Shown: positions 22,344 to 31,205 of the stretch, in pieces
How the letters are laid out: every line of letters starts with the position of its first letter
Position numbering within the stretch: position 1 is the first letter of the stretch
Origin: Actinomycetota bacterium
GTDB taxonomy: Bacteria > Actinomycetota > Actinomycetes > Streptosporangiales > Streptosporangiaceae
Length of the DNA: 34,615 nt
Assembly: GCA_027314515.1 (NCBI GenBank)
Contig: DAHVAR010000050.1
Span: 1 to 34,615, forward strand
Reading direction: 5' to 3'
Position numbers and translations under genes: made by a program
The notes under the pieces: generated by a model
Told to the model about the DNA's origin: nothing
The model's database searches: none
What the model saw: the letters and a program-made list of their open reading frames with translations, nothing else

Positions 22344-24260
22344 TCACCTGAAGTGGATGGTGACCGGGTTTTCTGCCGTCGGTTCGCCCGGTGCGATGAC
22401 GAAGCCGAAGCCGTTGTTCTCATAGGCTGTGAGCGTGTAGCGGTGCCGGCGCCCGGTCTTGATGCCGCGCGGCAGGCGGAGTTTGCAGGTGAAGCCGAAC
22501 CGGGGCGAGTACGAGTCGCAGTTGGCCGTAGCTGGCCGGATCCCTCGACCGCGCAGCGTGACCCGGACATCATGCCTGTGGGCCATGGCCCGGCCGATCT
22601 TAGCCGGAATGAAGGCTGTCGCGGTGGACAGGGAGAAGATGACTGGGAGGGTGCGCGGGTATCTCGGCACGGTGGTGCCTTGCGCCGGCTGCATTCCGTC
22701 GAACCCGTAAGCGATCCAGTAGGTCGCGCTGACCGGACGTGCCGTCAGGCCCGCCAGGTCTGTCGCGCCGCTGCAGGTTGCGGTGAACCGCCCGAGGCCA
22801 TGCGCGGAATGGACCCGGATCTTGAGAGTGGGCTGGGTGGTGATCGGCGAGTATTTGTCGGTGACGGTGCACTGTGCCTGAGGTGCCGTGCCCTCCGCGA
22901 GGACCTGGCCGTTGCTGACGTTGAGATGCAGGACTGGCGGGGTGGTGTCGAGCGGGCTGAAGCACCCGTCCTGGTAGACATTGGAGTTCGTGCCGTCCGG
23001 GCAGGTGGTGGAGTACCACGACGCGCCAGCGAAATTGGCTCCGGCGGCCGTGGCGGCGGTGAGGTTAGTGTCCCAGAGGTAGGTGCGTGCAAGGTCCGCG
23101 CTGTTCAGGTCCGCACGTGCCAGGTTGGCGTAATTGAATTGCGCGCCTGCGAGGTCCAGGCCGGCCAGGTCATCGCCGGACAGGTCCGCGCCAAAAGCAT
23201 CGACGGTAGGCCCGAGCAGGTAGCCGTTGACATAGGCCCAGGACCGGGGCAGCGACGCGGGGGTCCCCGTGTCGCCCTGGGAGCCGATATCTGTGAGGTT
23301 CGCCCCGGCCAGCTTGGTCCCGGAAAGGTCAGCGGCCAGGGCGCTGTCGGTGAGGTTCGCCCCGGCCAGGTCGGCGTCCGACAAGTTCGCGTCCGCGACC
23401 AGTAAGGCGCCCGAGAGGTTGACGCCGGCCAGGTCGGCGCCAGCCAGATCGGCTCCGGGGCCGGCAAGGTAACCACTGCGGAGCACATACTGGTAGTCGT
23501 ACTCGGGAAGGTTCGCGGGGGTACCGGTGATGCCGCCTGACACCACCCCGGACAAGTCGCTGTTGGAAGCGAACTGCGTACCGGACAGGTTGGCTCCGGT
23601 CAGCGTCAGGTTATAGACGTAGAAGGTGACGAGGTCTGCGTCGGCGAGGTCGGCTCCGGATAGGTCCGAGCCTTCGAGTTCCGCGTTGGCCAGGTCCGCG
23701 TTGGCCAGGTCGGCTCCGGATAGGTCCGCCTGGGTGATCATCGCGTTCTCAAGGTCCGCGCCCGCCATGCTGACCCCGGCCAGGCTTGCATTGTCAAGGT
23801 TGGCGTAGGGGCCGAGAAGGTAGCCGCTGGCCAGTGACCAGTTTGCCGGGAAGCTGGCAGGTGTCCCCGTGATCTGCCCGGACGCGACCAGGTACAGCTG
23901 GCTGCCCGCCAGGACCGTGGCGGCCAGGTTCGCGCCGGCTAGCGTGGTCCGTTCCAGCCGGGCGGATCCGAGGTCCGCGTCGGCCAGGTCCGCGCTGGCC
24001 AGGTTTGCGTGAGTAAAAGACGCGCCGCTGAGATCAGCGCTGCTCAGGTCAGCTCCGGACAGGTTCGCGCCGTTAAAGTGGCAGTCACTCCAGTCCACTC
24101 CAGGAGCTGGCGCCGGCGTGACCACGCCCGTCGAGCTGACTGCCGGGCAGGTGGCAGCCGAAGCCGTCGGCGCGTCGGCAACGCCTGCTAAGCCACAGGC
24201 AATGCAGACCGCGGCCACACTGGCCAGCCCCCGGCTCCACGCCGAGCTGAAATCCATCAT
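22344..24260 (-). CDS. Secreted pentapeptide-repeat protein, 638 aa
   Basis: ATG 24260 (or the next codon, 24257) is preceded by AGGGA. Residues 1-35 form a signal peptide with a hydrophobic core and an ASA-A cleavage site. From about 55 to 430 the protein is made of A(D/N)LxG-type pentapeptides that should fold as a right-handed quadrilateral beta-helix. The helix is interrupted three times by a non-pentapeptide insert with TGTPA..LP and GY(L)xGP. Residues 430-638 are a separate C-terminal part with four Cys and a beta-sandwich look (TTPPVLHLNVSNGQVLAEGT). The function of such exported proteins is unknown. It is transcribed away from the MFS gene at 24505, sharing a promoter region. Confidence 0.85.
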   Translation of the reverse strand: MMDFSSAWSRGLASVAAVCIACGLAGVADAPTASAATCPAVSSTGVVTPAPAPGVDWSDCHFNGANLSGADLSSADLSGASFTHANLASADLADADLGSARLERTTLAGANLAATVLAGSQLYLVASGQITGTPASFPANWSLASGYLLGPYANLDNASLAGVSMAGADLENAMITQADLSGADLANADLANAELEGSDLSGADLADADLVTFYVYNLTLTGANLSGTQFASNSDLSGVVSGGITGTPANLPEYDYQYVLRSGYLAGPGADLAGADLAGVNLSGALLVADANLSDADLAGANLTDSALAADLSGTKLAGANLTDIGSQGDTGTPASLPRSWAYVNGYLLGPTVDAFGADLSGDDLAGLDLAGAQFNYANLARADLNSADLARTYLWDTNLTAATAAGANFAGASWYSTTCPDGTNSNVYQDGCFSPLDTTPPVLHLNVSNGQVLAEGTAPQAQCTVTDKYSPITTQPTLKIRVHSAHGLGRFTATCSGATDLAGLTARPVSATYWIAYGFDGMQPAQGTTVPRYPRTLPVIFSLSTATAFIPAKIGRAMAHRHDVRVTLRGRGIRPATANCDSYSPRFGFTCKLRLPRGIKTGRRHRYTLTAYENNGFGFVIAPGEPTAENPVTIHFR

Positions 24261-24334
24261 GAGTCCCTGGGCCTAGTCAACGAGATAGGTCTTGACTGTG
24301 CATCCTGGCAATGGTGTATTCGAGTTGTGTCGAA

Positions 24335-24352
24335 TTCAAGATATGTCTTGAA
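24335..24352. promoter_or_regulatory. Inverted repeat TTCAAGA-TATG-TCTTGAA in a divergent promoter
   Basis: A perfect 7-bp inverted repeat with a 4-nt centre, 74 nt upstream of the pentapeptide gene and 152 nt upstream of the MFS gene. A second, weaker pair, TTCGA...TCGAA, lies at 24319-24334. The symmetry and placement fit a dimeric repressor site. No regulator gene is adjacent, so the protein is unknown. Confidence 0.4.
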
Positions 24353-24504
24353 AGTTGCCTTAATCCGGTCGCTGGCGCATCGCGAATGAAGTATGACAGC
24401 CTGATCCGACCCGCGCGTCCGGCTGGCGGGCTGTGCAGGTAAATTGCTCCAGCTCGGCCACCCGATCTCCGATCCGACGGCGGACATCCGAGGGGAACGC
24501 GGCA

Positions 24505-25806
24505 GTGCGCAACACGGTAGAGAGCGAGGGCGCGGGGGATCGCACCGGGGCCGCGCCGGTGCCGCTACGGCGGAACGCCGGGTTCCGGATGCTCTGGATT
24601 GGCCAGGTGGTATCGGACACCGGAACGAACGTGGCGTTGATCGCCTACCCGTTGCTGATCCTGGCGCTCACCCACTCGGCTGCCATGGCCGGGATCGTCG
24701 GCACCGTTCGGCTCGTGGCGCAGATCGTGCTCGGCCTGCCCGGCGGTGCGCTGTCGGACCGATTTGACCGGCGCCTGGTGATGATCGCCTGCGACAGCGT
24801 CCGGGCGGCCGTGCTGGTGCTATTGGCCGCGCTCGTGCTGGCGCATATGGTGAGCTGGCCGGTGGTCATGGTCGTGTCTGTTATCGACGGCGGGGCGAAC
24901 GTGCTGTTCGATCCGTCGGCGAATGCCGCGCTCCCAGCGATCGTCCACGACTCGCAACTCGAGCAGGCGTACGCCGCCACCGAAGCCAGGGCCTACGCGG
25001 CCAGCCTGGTCGGCCCGGCGCTCGGCGGCTTGTTGTTCGGCCTGGGCAGCGCGGTGCCGTTCGCCGGCGATGCGCTCTCCTACCTGGTCTCGGCAGGGAC
25101 CGTGAGCCGCATCCGCGGCCGGTTCCGGCCGGGGCGGCCTGACGAGCGCAAGTCGCTGAGGCATGAGGTCTCCGAAGGCCTCCGCCTGGTCTGGCGGAGC
25201 CCGCTGCTGCGCGGTGCGGTCCTGCTGGCACCGCTGATCAACTTCGCGTTCAACGGCGTGATCTTCACGATCACCGTGGCGCTGCGGCAGCACGGGATCG
25301 CTCCTGGCATCATCGGGCTCGCGCAGGCCGGGATTGCCGTCGGCGGACTAGCCGGCGCGGTCATCGCGCCGAGGCTGCAAGCTCGGCTACCGCTGTGGCA
25401 GCTGGCGATCGTGATGACGGTGGCGGCAACTGCGCTGTTCGTCGTGGCAGCGCTGGTGCTGCCGTCGCCGCTGGTCGCGGTCCCGGTGGCGATCACGCTC
25501 TTGCTGGGGCCCGCAGCAAACGCCGCGCTGATCTCGGCGATGCTGCGGATCGCGCCGGAGGAGATGCGGGGCCGGGTCACCAGCACGATGATCACGGTGG
25601 CTACCGGGCTCGCGGCGCTCTCCCCGCTGACCGCGGGCCTGCTGCTGCAGCATGTGTCCGGCGCCTGGGCGATCGGCGCGTTCGCTGTTGCCATGGGCGT
25701 CGCGGCGATCATGTGCATCGCGCTGCCGTGGCTGAGAGACGCCGAGGCCGCAGTGTCGGCTGCAACTGACCCGGTGACAGCCGAGCCCGGCGGCGCATCA
25801 GGCTAG
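24505..25806 (+). CDS. MFS transporter (MFS_3 type), 433 aa
   Basis: GTG 24505 is chosen because AGGGG lies 10 nt upstream and the preceding in-frame text is not conserved-looking. About 12 membrane helices are visible. The loop motif GGALSDRFDRRLVM follows the second helix, and the domain NVLFDPSANAALPAIV is typical of the macrolide-efflux-like MFS_3 group. The product is probably a drug or metabolite exporter. It converges with the next MFS gene, with only 5 nt between the stops, so the two are not one operon despite being the same broad family. Confidence 0.82.
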   Translation: MRNTVESEGAGDRTGAAPVPLRRNAGFRMLWIGQVVSDTGTNVALIAYPLLILALTHSAAMAGIVGTVRLVAQIVLGLPGGALSDRFDRRLVMIACDSVRAAVLVLLAALVLAHMVSWPVVMVVSVIDGGANVLFDPSANAALPAIVHDSQLEQAYAATEARAYAASLVGPALGGLLFGLGSAVPFAGDALSYLVSAGTVSRIRGRFRPGRPDERKSLRHEVSEGLRLVWRSPLLRGAVLLAPLINFAFNGVIFTITVALRQHGIAPGIIGLAQAGIAVGGLAGAVIAPRLQARLPLWQLAIVMTVAATALFVVAALVLPSPLVAVPVAITLLLGPAANAALISAMLRIAPEEMRGRVTSTMITVATGLAALSPLTAGLLLQHVSGAWAIGAFAVAMGVAAIMCIALPWLRDAEAAVSAATDPVTAEPGGASG

Positions 25807-25811
25807 GACAC

Positions 25812-27143
25812 TCAGGCCGGCGCCTCTTCGCCAGCCGGGTCGCCGGGCGCGCTCACCACCGCCTGACCCGGACCAGGTGCGCTCGCGGCGAGCCGGTAGG
25901 CCGCGAACTTCGGCAGCGCAAGGCCGAGCACGACAGAGAGCACCACGGTGGCAATGCCGCCGGACAGCGCGCTGATCGCCGGCGACGTCAGTGACCCGAG
26001 CGCGCCCGACTCGAGCCTGCCGAGGGCGTCACCGCCGGCGCCGATCACGTACTCGGCCGAGGTGAGTCGGCCGCGCAACGCGTCGGTGGTCACCGCCTGC
26101 ACGATGGTGCCGCGGAAGACCACGGTGAAAGTGTCGGCCGCCCCGGCCAGGGCCAGCAGCGCGAGAGTAAGCCACAGGCTCCGGGCGAGCGCGAATCCGG
26201 CGAACGCCGCGCCCCACACGCTCACTGTGCACAGCATCACCAACCCGGGCCGGCGCACCCGCCGCAGCGGCCCGGTCACCACCGAACTCGCGAGACCCCC
26301 GACGCCGATCGCCGTGACGAACAGCCCGAGCGTTGCCGGGTTCCCGCCGAAACGCGCCGCGTTGATGGCCGGGAAGAGCGCCACCGGCAACGCCAGCACG
26401 GTTGCGTTGAGGTCCGCGATGAGCGTGCCTGCCAGCACCTGGCTGCGCCGGATGAACTGCAGCCCCTCGCCGACCGCGCGCAGGCCAGGTCGCGCTACGT
26501 CGGCCAGTGGCGGCATCGGCGGCAGGCCGGCGACTCCGTACAGCGCCACCCCTAAGCTACCCGCGTCGATCAGGTAACACGCTTGCAGGTGCCCGCCGGC
26601 CGCCGCGGTGATCAGTCCGGCGAGGGCGGGCCCGGCGATGATCGCGACCTGGCCACCGAGCCGGTTCAGCGCTAGCCCGGCCGCCAGCAGGTCCGGTCCG
26701 AGCAGGCCCGGCACGAACGTGCGGCGGGCCGGCGTGCTCATGGCGGACAGGCCGGACTGCACGACAACCAGCGCGTACAAGATCCAGACATCGCGCAGGC
26801 CGGCGAGTGCCTGCGCTGCCAGCAAGGCGGAAACCGCGGCCAGGCAGCTGCTAGTGATCAGCACGAGCTTGCGCCGGTCCACCGCGTCGATCACCGGCCC
26901 GCCGAACAGGCCGACGACGAGCGTCGGGACCAGCTCAGCCAGGCCGATCGCGCCGACTGCGAACGGCGACCGGGTGATGTCGTAGACCTGCAGCGGGATG
27001 GCGAACCGAGTGAACGAACTGCCGGCCATGGACAGCACGCTGCCGGTGAACAGCCGACGGAACTGCGGCGATGCGCGCAGCGGCGTGACGTCGGTGAGCA
27101 GTGCGGAAGCGCCGGAAAGCCGGCGCAGCCTCGGCGGCCGCAT
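25812..27143 (-). CDS. MFS transporter, MarR-linked, 443 aa
   Basis: ATG 27143 shares one base with the stop of the MarR gene (TGATG), so translation is coupled; the longer upstream frame lies inside that gene. The protein has about 12 helices, with GGPVIDAVDRRKLV after the second helix and the MFS_3-type segment SAMSTPARRTFVPGLLG. A MarR gene directly upstream in the same operon usually means efflux that is induced by the exported compound. The third gene in the operon is a proline-iminopeptidase-like hydrolase. Confidence 0.82.
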   Translation of the reverse strand: MRPPRLRRLSGASALLTDVTPLRASPQFRRLFTGSVLSMAGSSFTRFAIPLQVYDITRSPFAVGAIGLAELVPTLVVGLFGGPVIDAVDRRKLVLITSSCLAAVSALLAAQALAGLRDVWILYALVVVQSGLSAMSTPARRTFVPGLLGPDLLAAGLALNRLGGQVAIIAGPALAGLITAAAGGHLQACYLIDAGSLGVALYGVAGLPPMPPLADVARPGLRAVGEGLQFIRRSQVLAGTLIADLNATVLALPVALFPAINAARFGGNPATLGLFVTAIGVGGLASSVVTGPLRRVRRPGLVMLCTVSVWGAAFAGFALARSLWLTLALLALAGAADTFTVVFRGTIVQAVTTDALRGRLTSAEYVIGAGGDALGRLESGALGSLTSPAISALSGGIATVVLSVVLGLALPKFAAYRLAASAPGPGQAVVSAPGDPAGEEAPA

Positions 27144-27691
27144 CAGGCGCGCCGCGCAGCGAGTGACACGGCAAACTCCGGGTGTTCCCGCGCCCAGGAC
27201 GAATCCAGGATGCGCTGGCGGAACGATCGCCGCTCCAGGGCCGCGGCGATCGCCGGGACGAGCTCGGCTAGCGGGAACGGCAGTTCGGCGTCCAGCTCGG
27301 CGGCAGCCGAGGCGGTCGCCGCCCACTCGGCCTCGATCTTCGGCAGCAGCGCACGGGTTTTGGCAGTCAGGTGCACGACCCGCTGCCGCGCGTCCTCGCC
27401 TGGCGTGAGCGTGACGAGGCCGCGGCTTGCCATCTGCGCAACCGTCTGGCTGACCGCCGAGTGCGTGACCCCGATGGCACGGGCCACATCCCTGATCGGC
27501 ACTGGTCCGAGCAGGACGAGGGCGCGGATGACCGGGCTGAATCGCGGCCGGTATCCGGGCGTGCCGAGGTCGGCCAGGATCGTCGCGATGTCGCCGTCCA
27601 TCTCGTCCAGCACGTGCCGCAGCAGCGTGCCGAGTGCGCCCACCACTGGCCGGGCAGCCGGGTCCGGGCCGGGAGCGGCGTGCTTAGGCAT
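27143..27691 (-). CDS. MarR-family transcriptional regulator, 182 aa
   Basis: ATG 27691 lies 8 nt inside the end of the hydrolase gene. The winged helix is clear: RDVARAIGVTHSAVSQTVAQ is the helix-turn-helix and GLVTLTPGEDARQRVVHLTA the wing with its conserved D.R. At 182 residues it is slightly long for MarR. As the middle gene of the hydrolase-MarR-MFS operon it probably represses its own operon and responds to a small aromatic or drug-like ligand. A candidate operator lies upstream of the operon (28683-28709). Confidence 0.85.
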   Translation of the reverse strand: MPKHAAPGPDPAARPVVGALGTLLRHVLDEMDGDIATILADLGTPGYRPRFSPVIRALVLLGPVPIRDVARAIGVTHSAVSQTVAQMASRGLVTLTPGEDARQRVVHLTAKTRALLPKIEAEWAATASAAAELDAELPFPLAELVPAIAAALERRSFRQRILDSSWAREHPEFAVSLAARRA

Positions 27692-28655
27692 CCGCGTTCC
27701 CGTCAGGATGGGCGTACCGGTTCGTCGCGCGGACGATCGCGGACAGCAGCGCCGTGTTGCCGCCGTGGCCCGCATCGTCGATCAGCAGCAGTTCGCTGCC
27801 GGGCCAGGCGGCGGTTAGCTGCCACGGCGTGCCGGCCAGATTGATGAGGTCGAGGGTTCCCTGAATGACCAGACCGGGAACGGGCGCAAGCCGGCCGGCC
27901 TGGTCCAGCAGGACGCCGTCGTAGGGCAGGAAGTGCCCATTGCTCCAGTAATGAGTCACCAGGCGGGCGAATCCGTACCGGAAGGCCGGGTCGTCGTAGC
28001 GCGGGTTGTGGCCGGAGGTCGGCAGCATCGCCTCCTCCCAGGCACACCAGGCGCTGGCCGCCTGAGCCCGGACGGCCGGGTCGGGGTCGGACAGCAGGCG
28101 GCTGTAGGCGGCAGGCAGGCTGCCGTCGGGGCCGACGGTACCGGCGCTGTCCCGGTAGCGGGCCCACGCGGCCGGGAAGATACCGCCCAGGCCCCTGGTC
28201 AGCAGATCGACCTCGCACTGGCGGCCGGTCGCGGCGCCGGTGACGACGACCTCGCTGACCCGGTCGGTGTGCTGCTCGGCGTAGGCAAGTGCGAGCGCGC
28301 AGCCCCATGACCAGCCGAACACCAGCCAGCGATCGATGCCGAGGTGGTCCCTGAGCCGCTCGATATCCGCGATGAGGTGCGGGGTGGTGTTCGCGGCGAG
28401 GCTCACTGCCGGGTCGCTGGCGGGTGGCCGGCTGCGCCCGCAGTTGCGCTGATCGAACAGCACGATCCGATACGCCCCCGGATCGAAATAGCGGCGCATC
28501 GAGGCGGAGCATCCCGAGCCCGGGCCGCCGTGCAGCACCAGGGCGGGCTTACCGTCGGCGTTGCCGCAGGTCTCCCAGTAGACGAGGTTGCCGTCGCCCA
28601 CGTCGAGCATGCCGTGGTCGTACGGCTCGATCTCCGGGTAACGGCCGACTGCCAC
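27684..28655 (-). CDS. pip: Prolyl-aminopeptidase-type alpha/beta hydrolase (S33), 323 aa
   Basis: The start is GTG 28655 behind GGGGGCGAG; it gives the usual beginning (YPEIEPYDHGMLDVG), unlike the longer frame from 28700. Visible motifs are the oxyanion segment HGGPGSGCS (42-50), LFDQRNCGRS (67-75) where family members have DQRGCGRS, and the nucleophile elbow GWSWGCALA (114-122) with Ser116. The acid and His would be in GTLDLINLAG and DDAGHGG near the end. Members remove N-terminal proline or act as small-amide hydrolases. Linked to a MarR and an efflux gene, it may instead modify the compound that the efflux pump handles. It is the first gene of its operon. Confidence 0.85.
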   Translation of the reverse strand: MAVGRYPEIEPYDHGMLDVGDGNLVYWETCGNADGKPALVLHGGPGSGCSASMRRYFDPGAYRIVLFDQRNCGRSRPPASDPAVSLAANTTPHLIADIERLRDHLGIDRWLVFGWSWGCALALAYAEQHTDRVSEVVVTGAATGRQCEVDLLTRGLGGIFPAAWARYRDSAGTVGPDGSLPAAYSRLLSDPDPAVRAQAASAWCAWEEAMLPTSGHNPRYDDPAFRYGFARLVTHYWSNGHFLPYDGVLLDQAGRLAPVPGLVIQGTLDLINLAGTPWQLTAAWPGSELLLIDDAGHGGNTALLSAIVRATNRYAHPDGNADA

Positions 28656-28682
28656 CCTCGCCCCCTGTCCGCTAACGCTCTG

Positions 28683-28709
28683 ACAGCACTGTAACAGCAC
28701 TTGTACAAG
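28683..28709. promoter_or_regulatory. Candidate MarR operator upstream of the hydrolase-MarR-MFS operon
   Basis: CTTGTACAAG (28700-28709) is a perfect 10-bp palindrome 45 nt upstream of the first start codon. Next to it ACAGCACT occurs twice (28683-28690 and 28694-28701) with an 11-bp period, one helical turn. Both are suited to binding by the MarR dimer encoded in the operon, or by another repressor. A separate palindrome TGCTATAGCA lies at 28741-28750. Confidence 0.45.
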
Positions 28710-28777
28710 CGCCCGACCATGATCGATGTGACCTGACTGTTGCTATAGCAGCAGAAAGCTCACATCCATGAAGATCA

Positions 28778-30322
28778 TCAGGGGGATCTGGGCACGTACT
28801 CCGCGCGCAGGTCGGCTTTGCGGATCTTGCCGGTAGCGGTCTTCGGCAGGGCGTCGGCGAACCGGAAGTGCCGGGGAACCTTGAAGCCCGCGAGCCGCTC
28901 GCGCAGCGCGGCCGCGATGACGACGGGATCTCTCGGGGTGTCCGGCGAGACGACCAGGACGGCGAGGCCCACTTCGCCCCAGCTCACGTCGGGGCAGCCG
29001 ATCACCGCGGCCTCCCGGACGCCGGGCAGCGCCAGCAGCGCCGACTCCACTTCGGCCGGATACACGTTCTCCCCGCCCGAGATGATCATGTCCGTGTAGC
29101 GGTCACGGATGAAGAGGAAGCCGTCGGCGTCGAGCATGCCAGCGTCGCCGGTGTGGTACCAGCCGTCGATCAGCACCTCGGCGGTCTGCTCCGGCTCCTG
29201 CCAGTAGCCGGCCATGATGTTCGGGCCCGAGACGATCACCTCGCCGACTTCGCCCGGCGCCGCGTCCGTGCCGTCCGGCCTGATCACCCGCAGGTCGGTA
29301 AAGAAGACCGGCTTGCCGGCCGAGCCAGCCTTGCGCACCGAGTCCGCCGAGTCGAGCACCGTGCAGCCCGGCGCGGCCTCGGTCATGCCGTAGGCCTGCT
29401 GCACGGTCATGCCCCTGGCCAGCCAGGTCTGCAGGGTCGGCAGCGGCAGCGGCGCGCCGGCCGCCGCGACGCTGCGCAGCGCCGACAGGTCCGCGGTCGG
29501 GAAGGCTGGCTCGCGCGCCAGCGCGTCCAGCATGGTGGGAACGGCGAAGAACGAGTTGATCCGCTGCCGGACTATCAGATCCAGAGTCGCGGCCGGATCG
29601 AAGCGCCGCACGATGACCACGCATCCGCCGCGCAGCAGTGTCGGGTTGACGGTGCCGTTCAGGCCGCCGATGTGGAACAGCGGCGCCAGGGCCAGCGTGC
29701 GCTCCTGCGCGGTCAGGTCGAAGCCGAGTAGCTGGCTGGCGGCGTTCCAGGTCATGTTGCCGTGGGTCAGCACAGCGCCCTTCGGATGCCCGGTCGTGCC
29801 GGAGGTGTACATGATCAGGCAGGGGTCGTCGAGGCTGACCGGCTCGTCTCGTGGCTGCGGATCGGCGTCGCCCAGCAGGCGCTCGTAGTCGATTGACCGC
29901 GGCGGTGTGGCATCCGGTTGCGGTTGCTCGATGGCGATCCAGGATCGCACCGCGAGGTTCGCGCTGGCCAGGTCCGCTGCCTGCTTCGCCTGGTCGGCGC
30001 CGTGCAGGACCACGCTCGCCCCGGAGTGCGCGAAGATGTAGTGCGCTTCCGGCGCTGTCAGCCGGCCGTTGACCGGCACCCAGATCGCGCCAAGCTGGCC
30101 GCAGGCGAAGAGCGTCTCCAGGGCAGAGGGATGGTTCCCGCTGAACCAGGCCACCCGGTCGCCGCGCCGGACGCCGAGGCCGGCCAGCCCGGCGGCCGCG
30201 CGGCGGACCCGGTCAGCGAAACCCGCATGGGATGTCGTCCGGCCCTCGAACCAGATCGCGTCCCGGTCCGGCGTCATGCGCAGCCGTCGTTCCGGCCATG
30301 AGCCCAGCCCGGCGTTACGCAT
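28778..30322 (-). CDS. Acyl-CoA synthetase (ANL superfamily AMP-forming ligase), 514 aa
   Basis: ATG 30322 has AAGGAG upstream and overlaps the amidohydrolase gene by 8 nt. The AMP-binding P-loop is MYTSGTTGHPKG (171-182), the adenine region contains YGMTEA, the hinge GWYHTGDAG is present, and the C-terminal catalytic lysine is Lys499 in TATGKIRK. The enzyme activates a carboxylate with ATP and joins it to CoA. It groups in appearance with long-chain or aryl acyl-CoA ligases of the FadD3/FadK-like set, but the acid cannot be named. The amidohydrolase upstream suggests a small catabolic unit for an aromatic or cyclic acid. Confidence 0.85.
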   Translation of the reverse strand: MRNAGLGSWPERRLRMTPDRDAIWFEGRTTSHAGFADRVRRAAAGLAGLGVRRGDRVAWFSGNHPSALETLFACGQLGAIWVPVNGRLTAPEAHYIFAHSGASVVLHGADQAKQAADLASANLAVRSWIAIEQPQPDATPPRSIDYERLLGDADPQPRDEPVSLDDPCLIMYTSGTTGHPKGAVLTHGNMTWNAASQLLGFDLTAQERTLALAPLFHIGGLNGTVNPTLLRGGCVVIVRRFDPAATLDLIVRQRINSFFAVPTMLDALAREPAFPTADLSALRSVAAAGAPLPLPTLQTWLARGMTVQQAYGMTEAAPGCTVLDSADSVRKAGSAGKPVFFTDLRVIRPDGTDAAPGEVGEVIVSGPNIMAGYWQEPEQTAEVLIDGWYHTGDAGMLDADGFLFIRDRYTDMIISGGENVYPAEVESALLALPGVREAAVIGCPDVSWGEVGLAVLVVSPDTPRDPVVIAAALRERLAGFKVPRHFRFADALPKTATGKIRKADLRAEYVPRSP

Positions 30323-31205
30323 CTGCCTGCTCCTTTCCCAGCTGCAGGACCCTGGCGGCATTCTGCTTCATGATCAGCGGGCGGACCTCGTCGCGGATGT
30401 CGAGGGCGGCGAAGTCCGCCAGCCAGCGGTCCGGGCGCAGCAGCGGGTAGTCCGACCCGAACAGGACCTTGTCCCTGAGGAACGTGTTCGCGGCGCGGAC
30501 CAGTTGCGGCGGGAAGTACTTCGGCGACCAGCCCGACAGGTCGATGTACACGTTCGCCTTGTGCTGCGCCACCGCGATGGCCTCGTCCTGCCAGGGGACG
30601 GACGGGTGCGCCATGATGATCGTCAGGTCCGGGAAGTCGGCCGCTACCTCGTCCAGCAGCATCGGGTGCGAGTAACGCAGCTTGATGCCGCGGCCGCCGG
30701 GCAACCCGGATCCGATGCCGGTCTGCCCGGTGTGAAACAGCGCCGGTACGCCGAGCGACTCAAGCTCTGCGTACAGCGGATAGACCGAGCGGTCACCGGG
30801 CTCGAACGCCTGCACCGACGGATGAAACTTGAAGCCCCGCACGCCGTGGCCCTCGACCAGGCGCCGTGCTGCCCGCACCGCGGCCGCCCCGCGAGCGGGA
30901 TCGACCGAGCCGAACGGGATCAGCACATCGGCATGCCGGGCCGCTTCCTCGGCGATCTCCTCGCTGGACAGCGGCACCTGACCCGTGGCGGCCTCGGCGT
31001 CCACGGTGAAGATCACCGCGGCCATCTCCAGAGCGCGGTAGTCGGCCGCTATCTCGGCCACCGTGGGGTGGTAGGGCTCGCCCTTGAAGTACTTCGCCGC
31101 CGCGTCGCGCAATTCATCGTCCAGCGCGTACCGGCCCTGGGCGTCCTTCTCGACGTGCACGTGAACGTCTATCGCCTGAAGCTTGCCAAGATCCATGGCA
31201 GCCAT
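30315..31205 (-). CDS. Amidohydrolase_2-type TIM-barrel metalloenzyme, 296 aa
   Basis: ATG 31205 is used; ATG 31196 is equally possible. IDVHVHV (12-18) carries the HxH metal ligands at the first strand. Further family marks are FKFHPSVQAFEP, LFHTGQTG, MAHPSVPW and LFGSDYPLL, the last containing the conserved Asp. This is the family of ACMSD and gamma-resorcylate decarboxylase, so decarboxylation or hydrolysis of an aromatic or unsaturated acid is likely. It is the first gene of a two-gene operon with the acyl-CoA ligase. ACMSD itself acts in kynurenine degradation; a functional tie to the cluster at 1357-16160 would be attractive, but 15 kb separate them and nothing shows it. Confidence 0.82.
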   Translation of the reverse strand: MAAMDLGKLQAIDVHVHVEKDAQGRYALDDELRDAAAKYFKGEPYHPTVAEIAADYRALEMAAVIFTVDAEAATGQVPLSSEEIAEEAARHADVLIPFGSVDPARGAAAVRAARRLVEGHGVRGFKFHPSVQAFEPGDRSVYPLYAELESLGVPALFHTGQTGIGSGLPGGRGIKLRYSHPMLLDEVAADFPDLTIIMAHPSVPWQDEAIAVAQHKANVYIDLSGWSPKYFPPQLVRAANTFLRDKVLFGSDYPLLRPDRWLADFAALDIRDEVRPLIMKQNAARVLQLGKEQADA

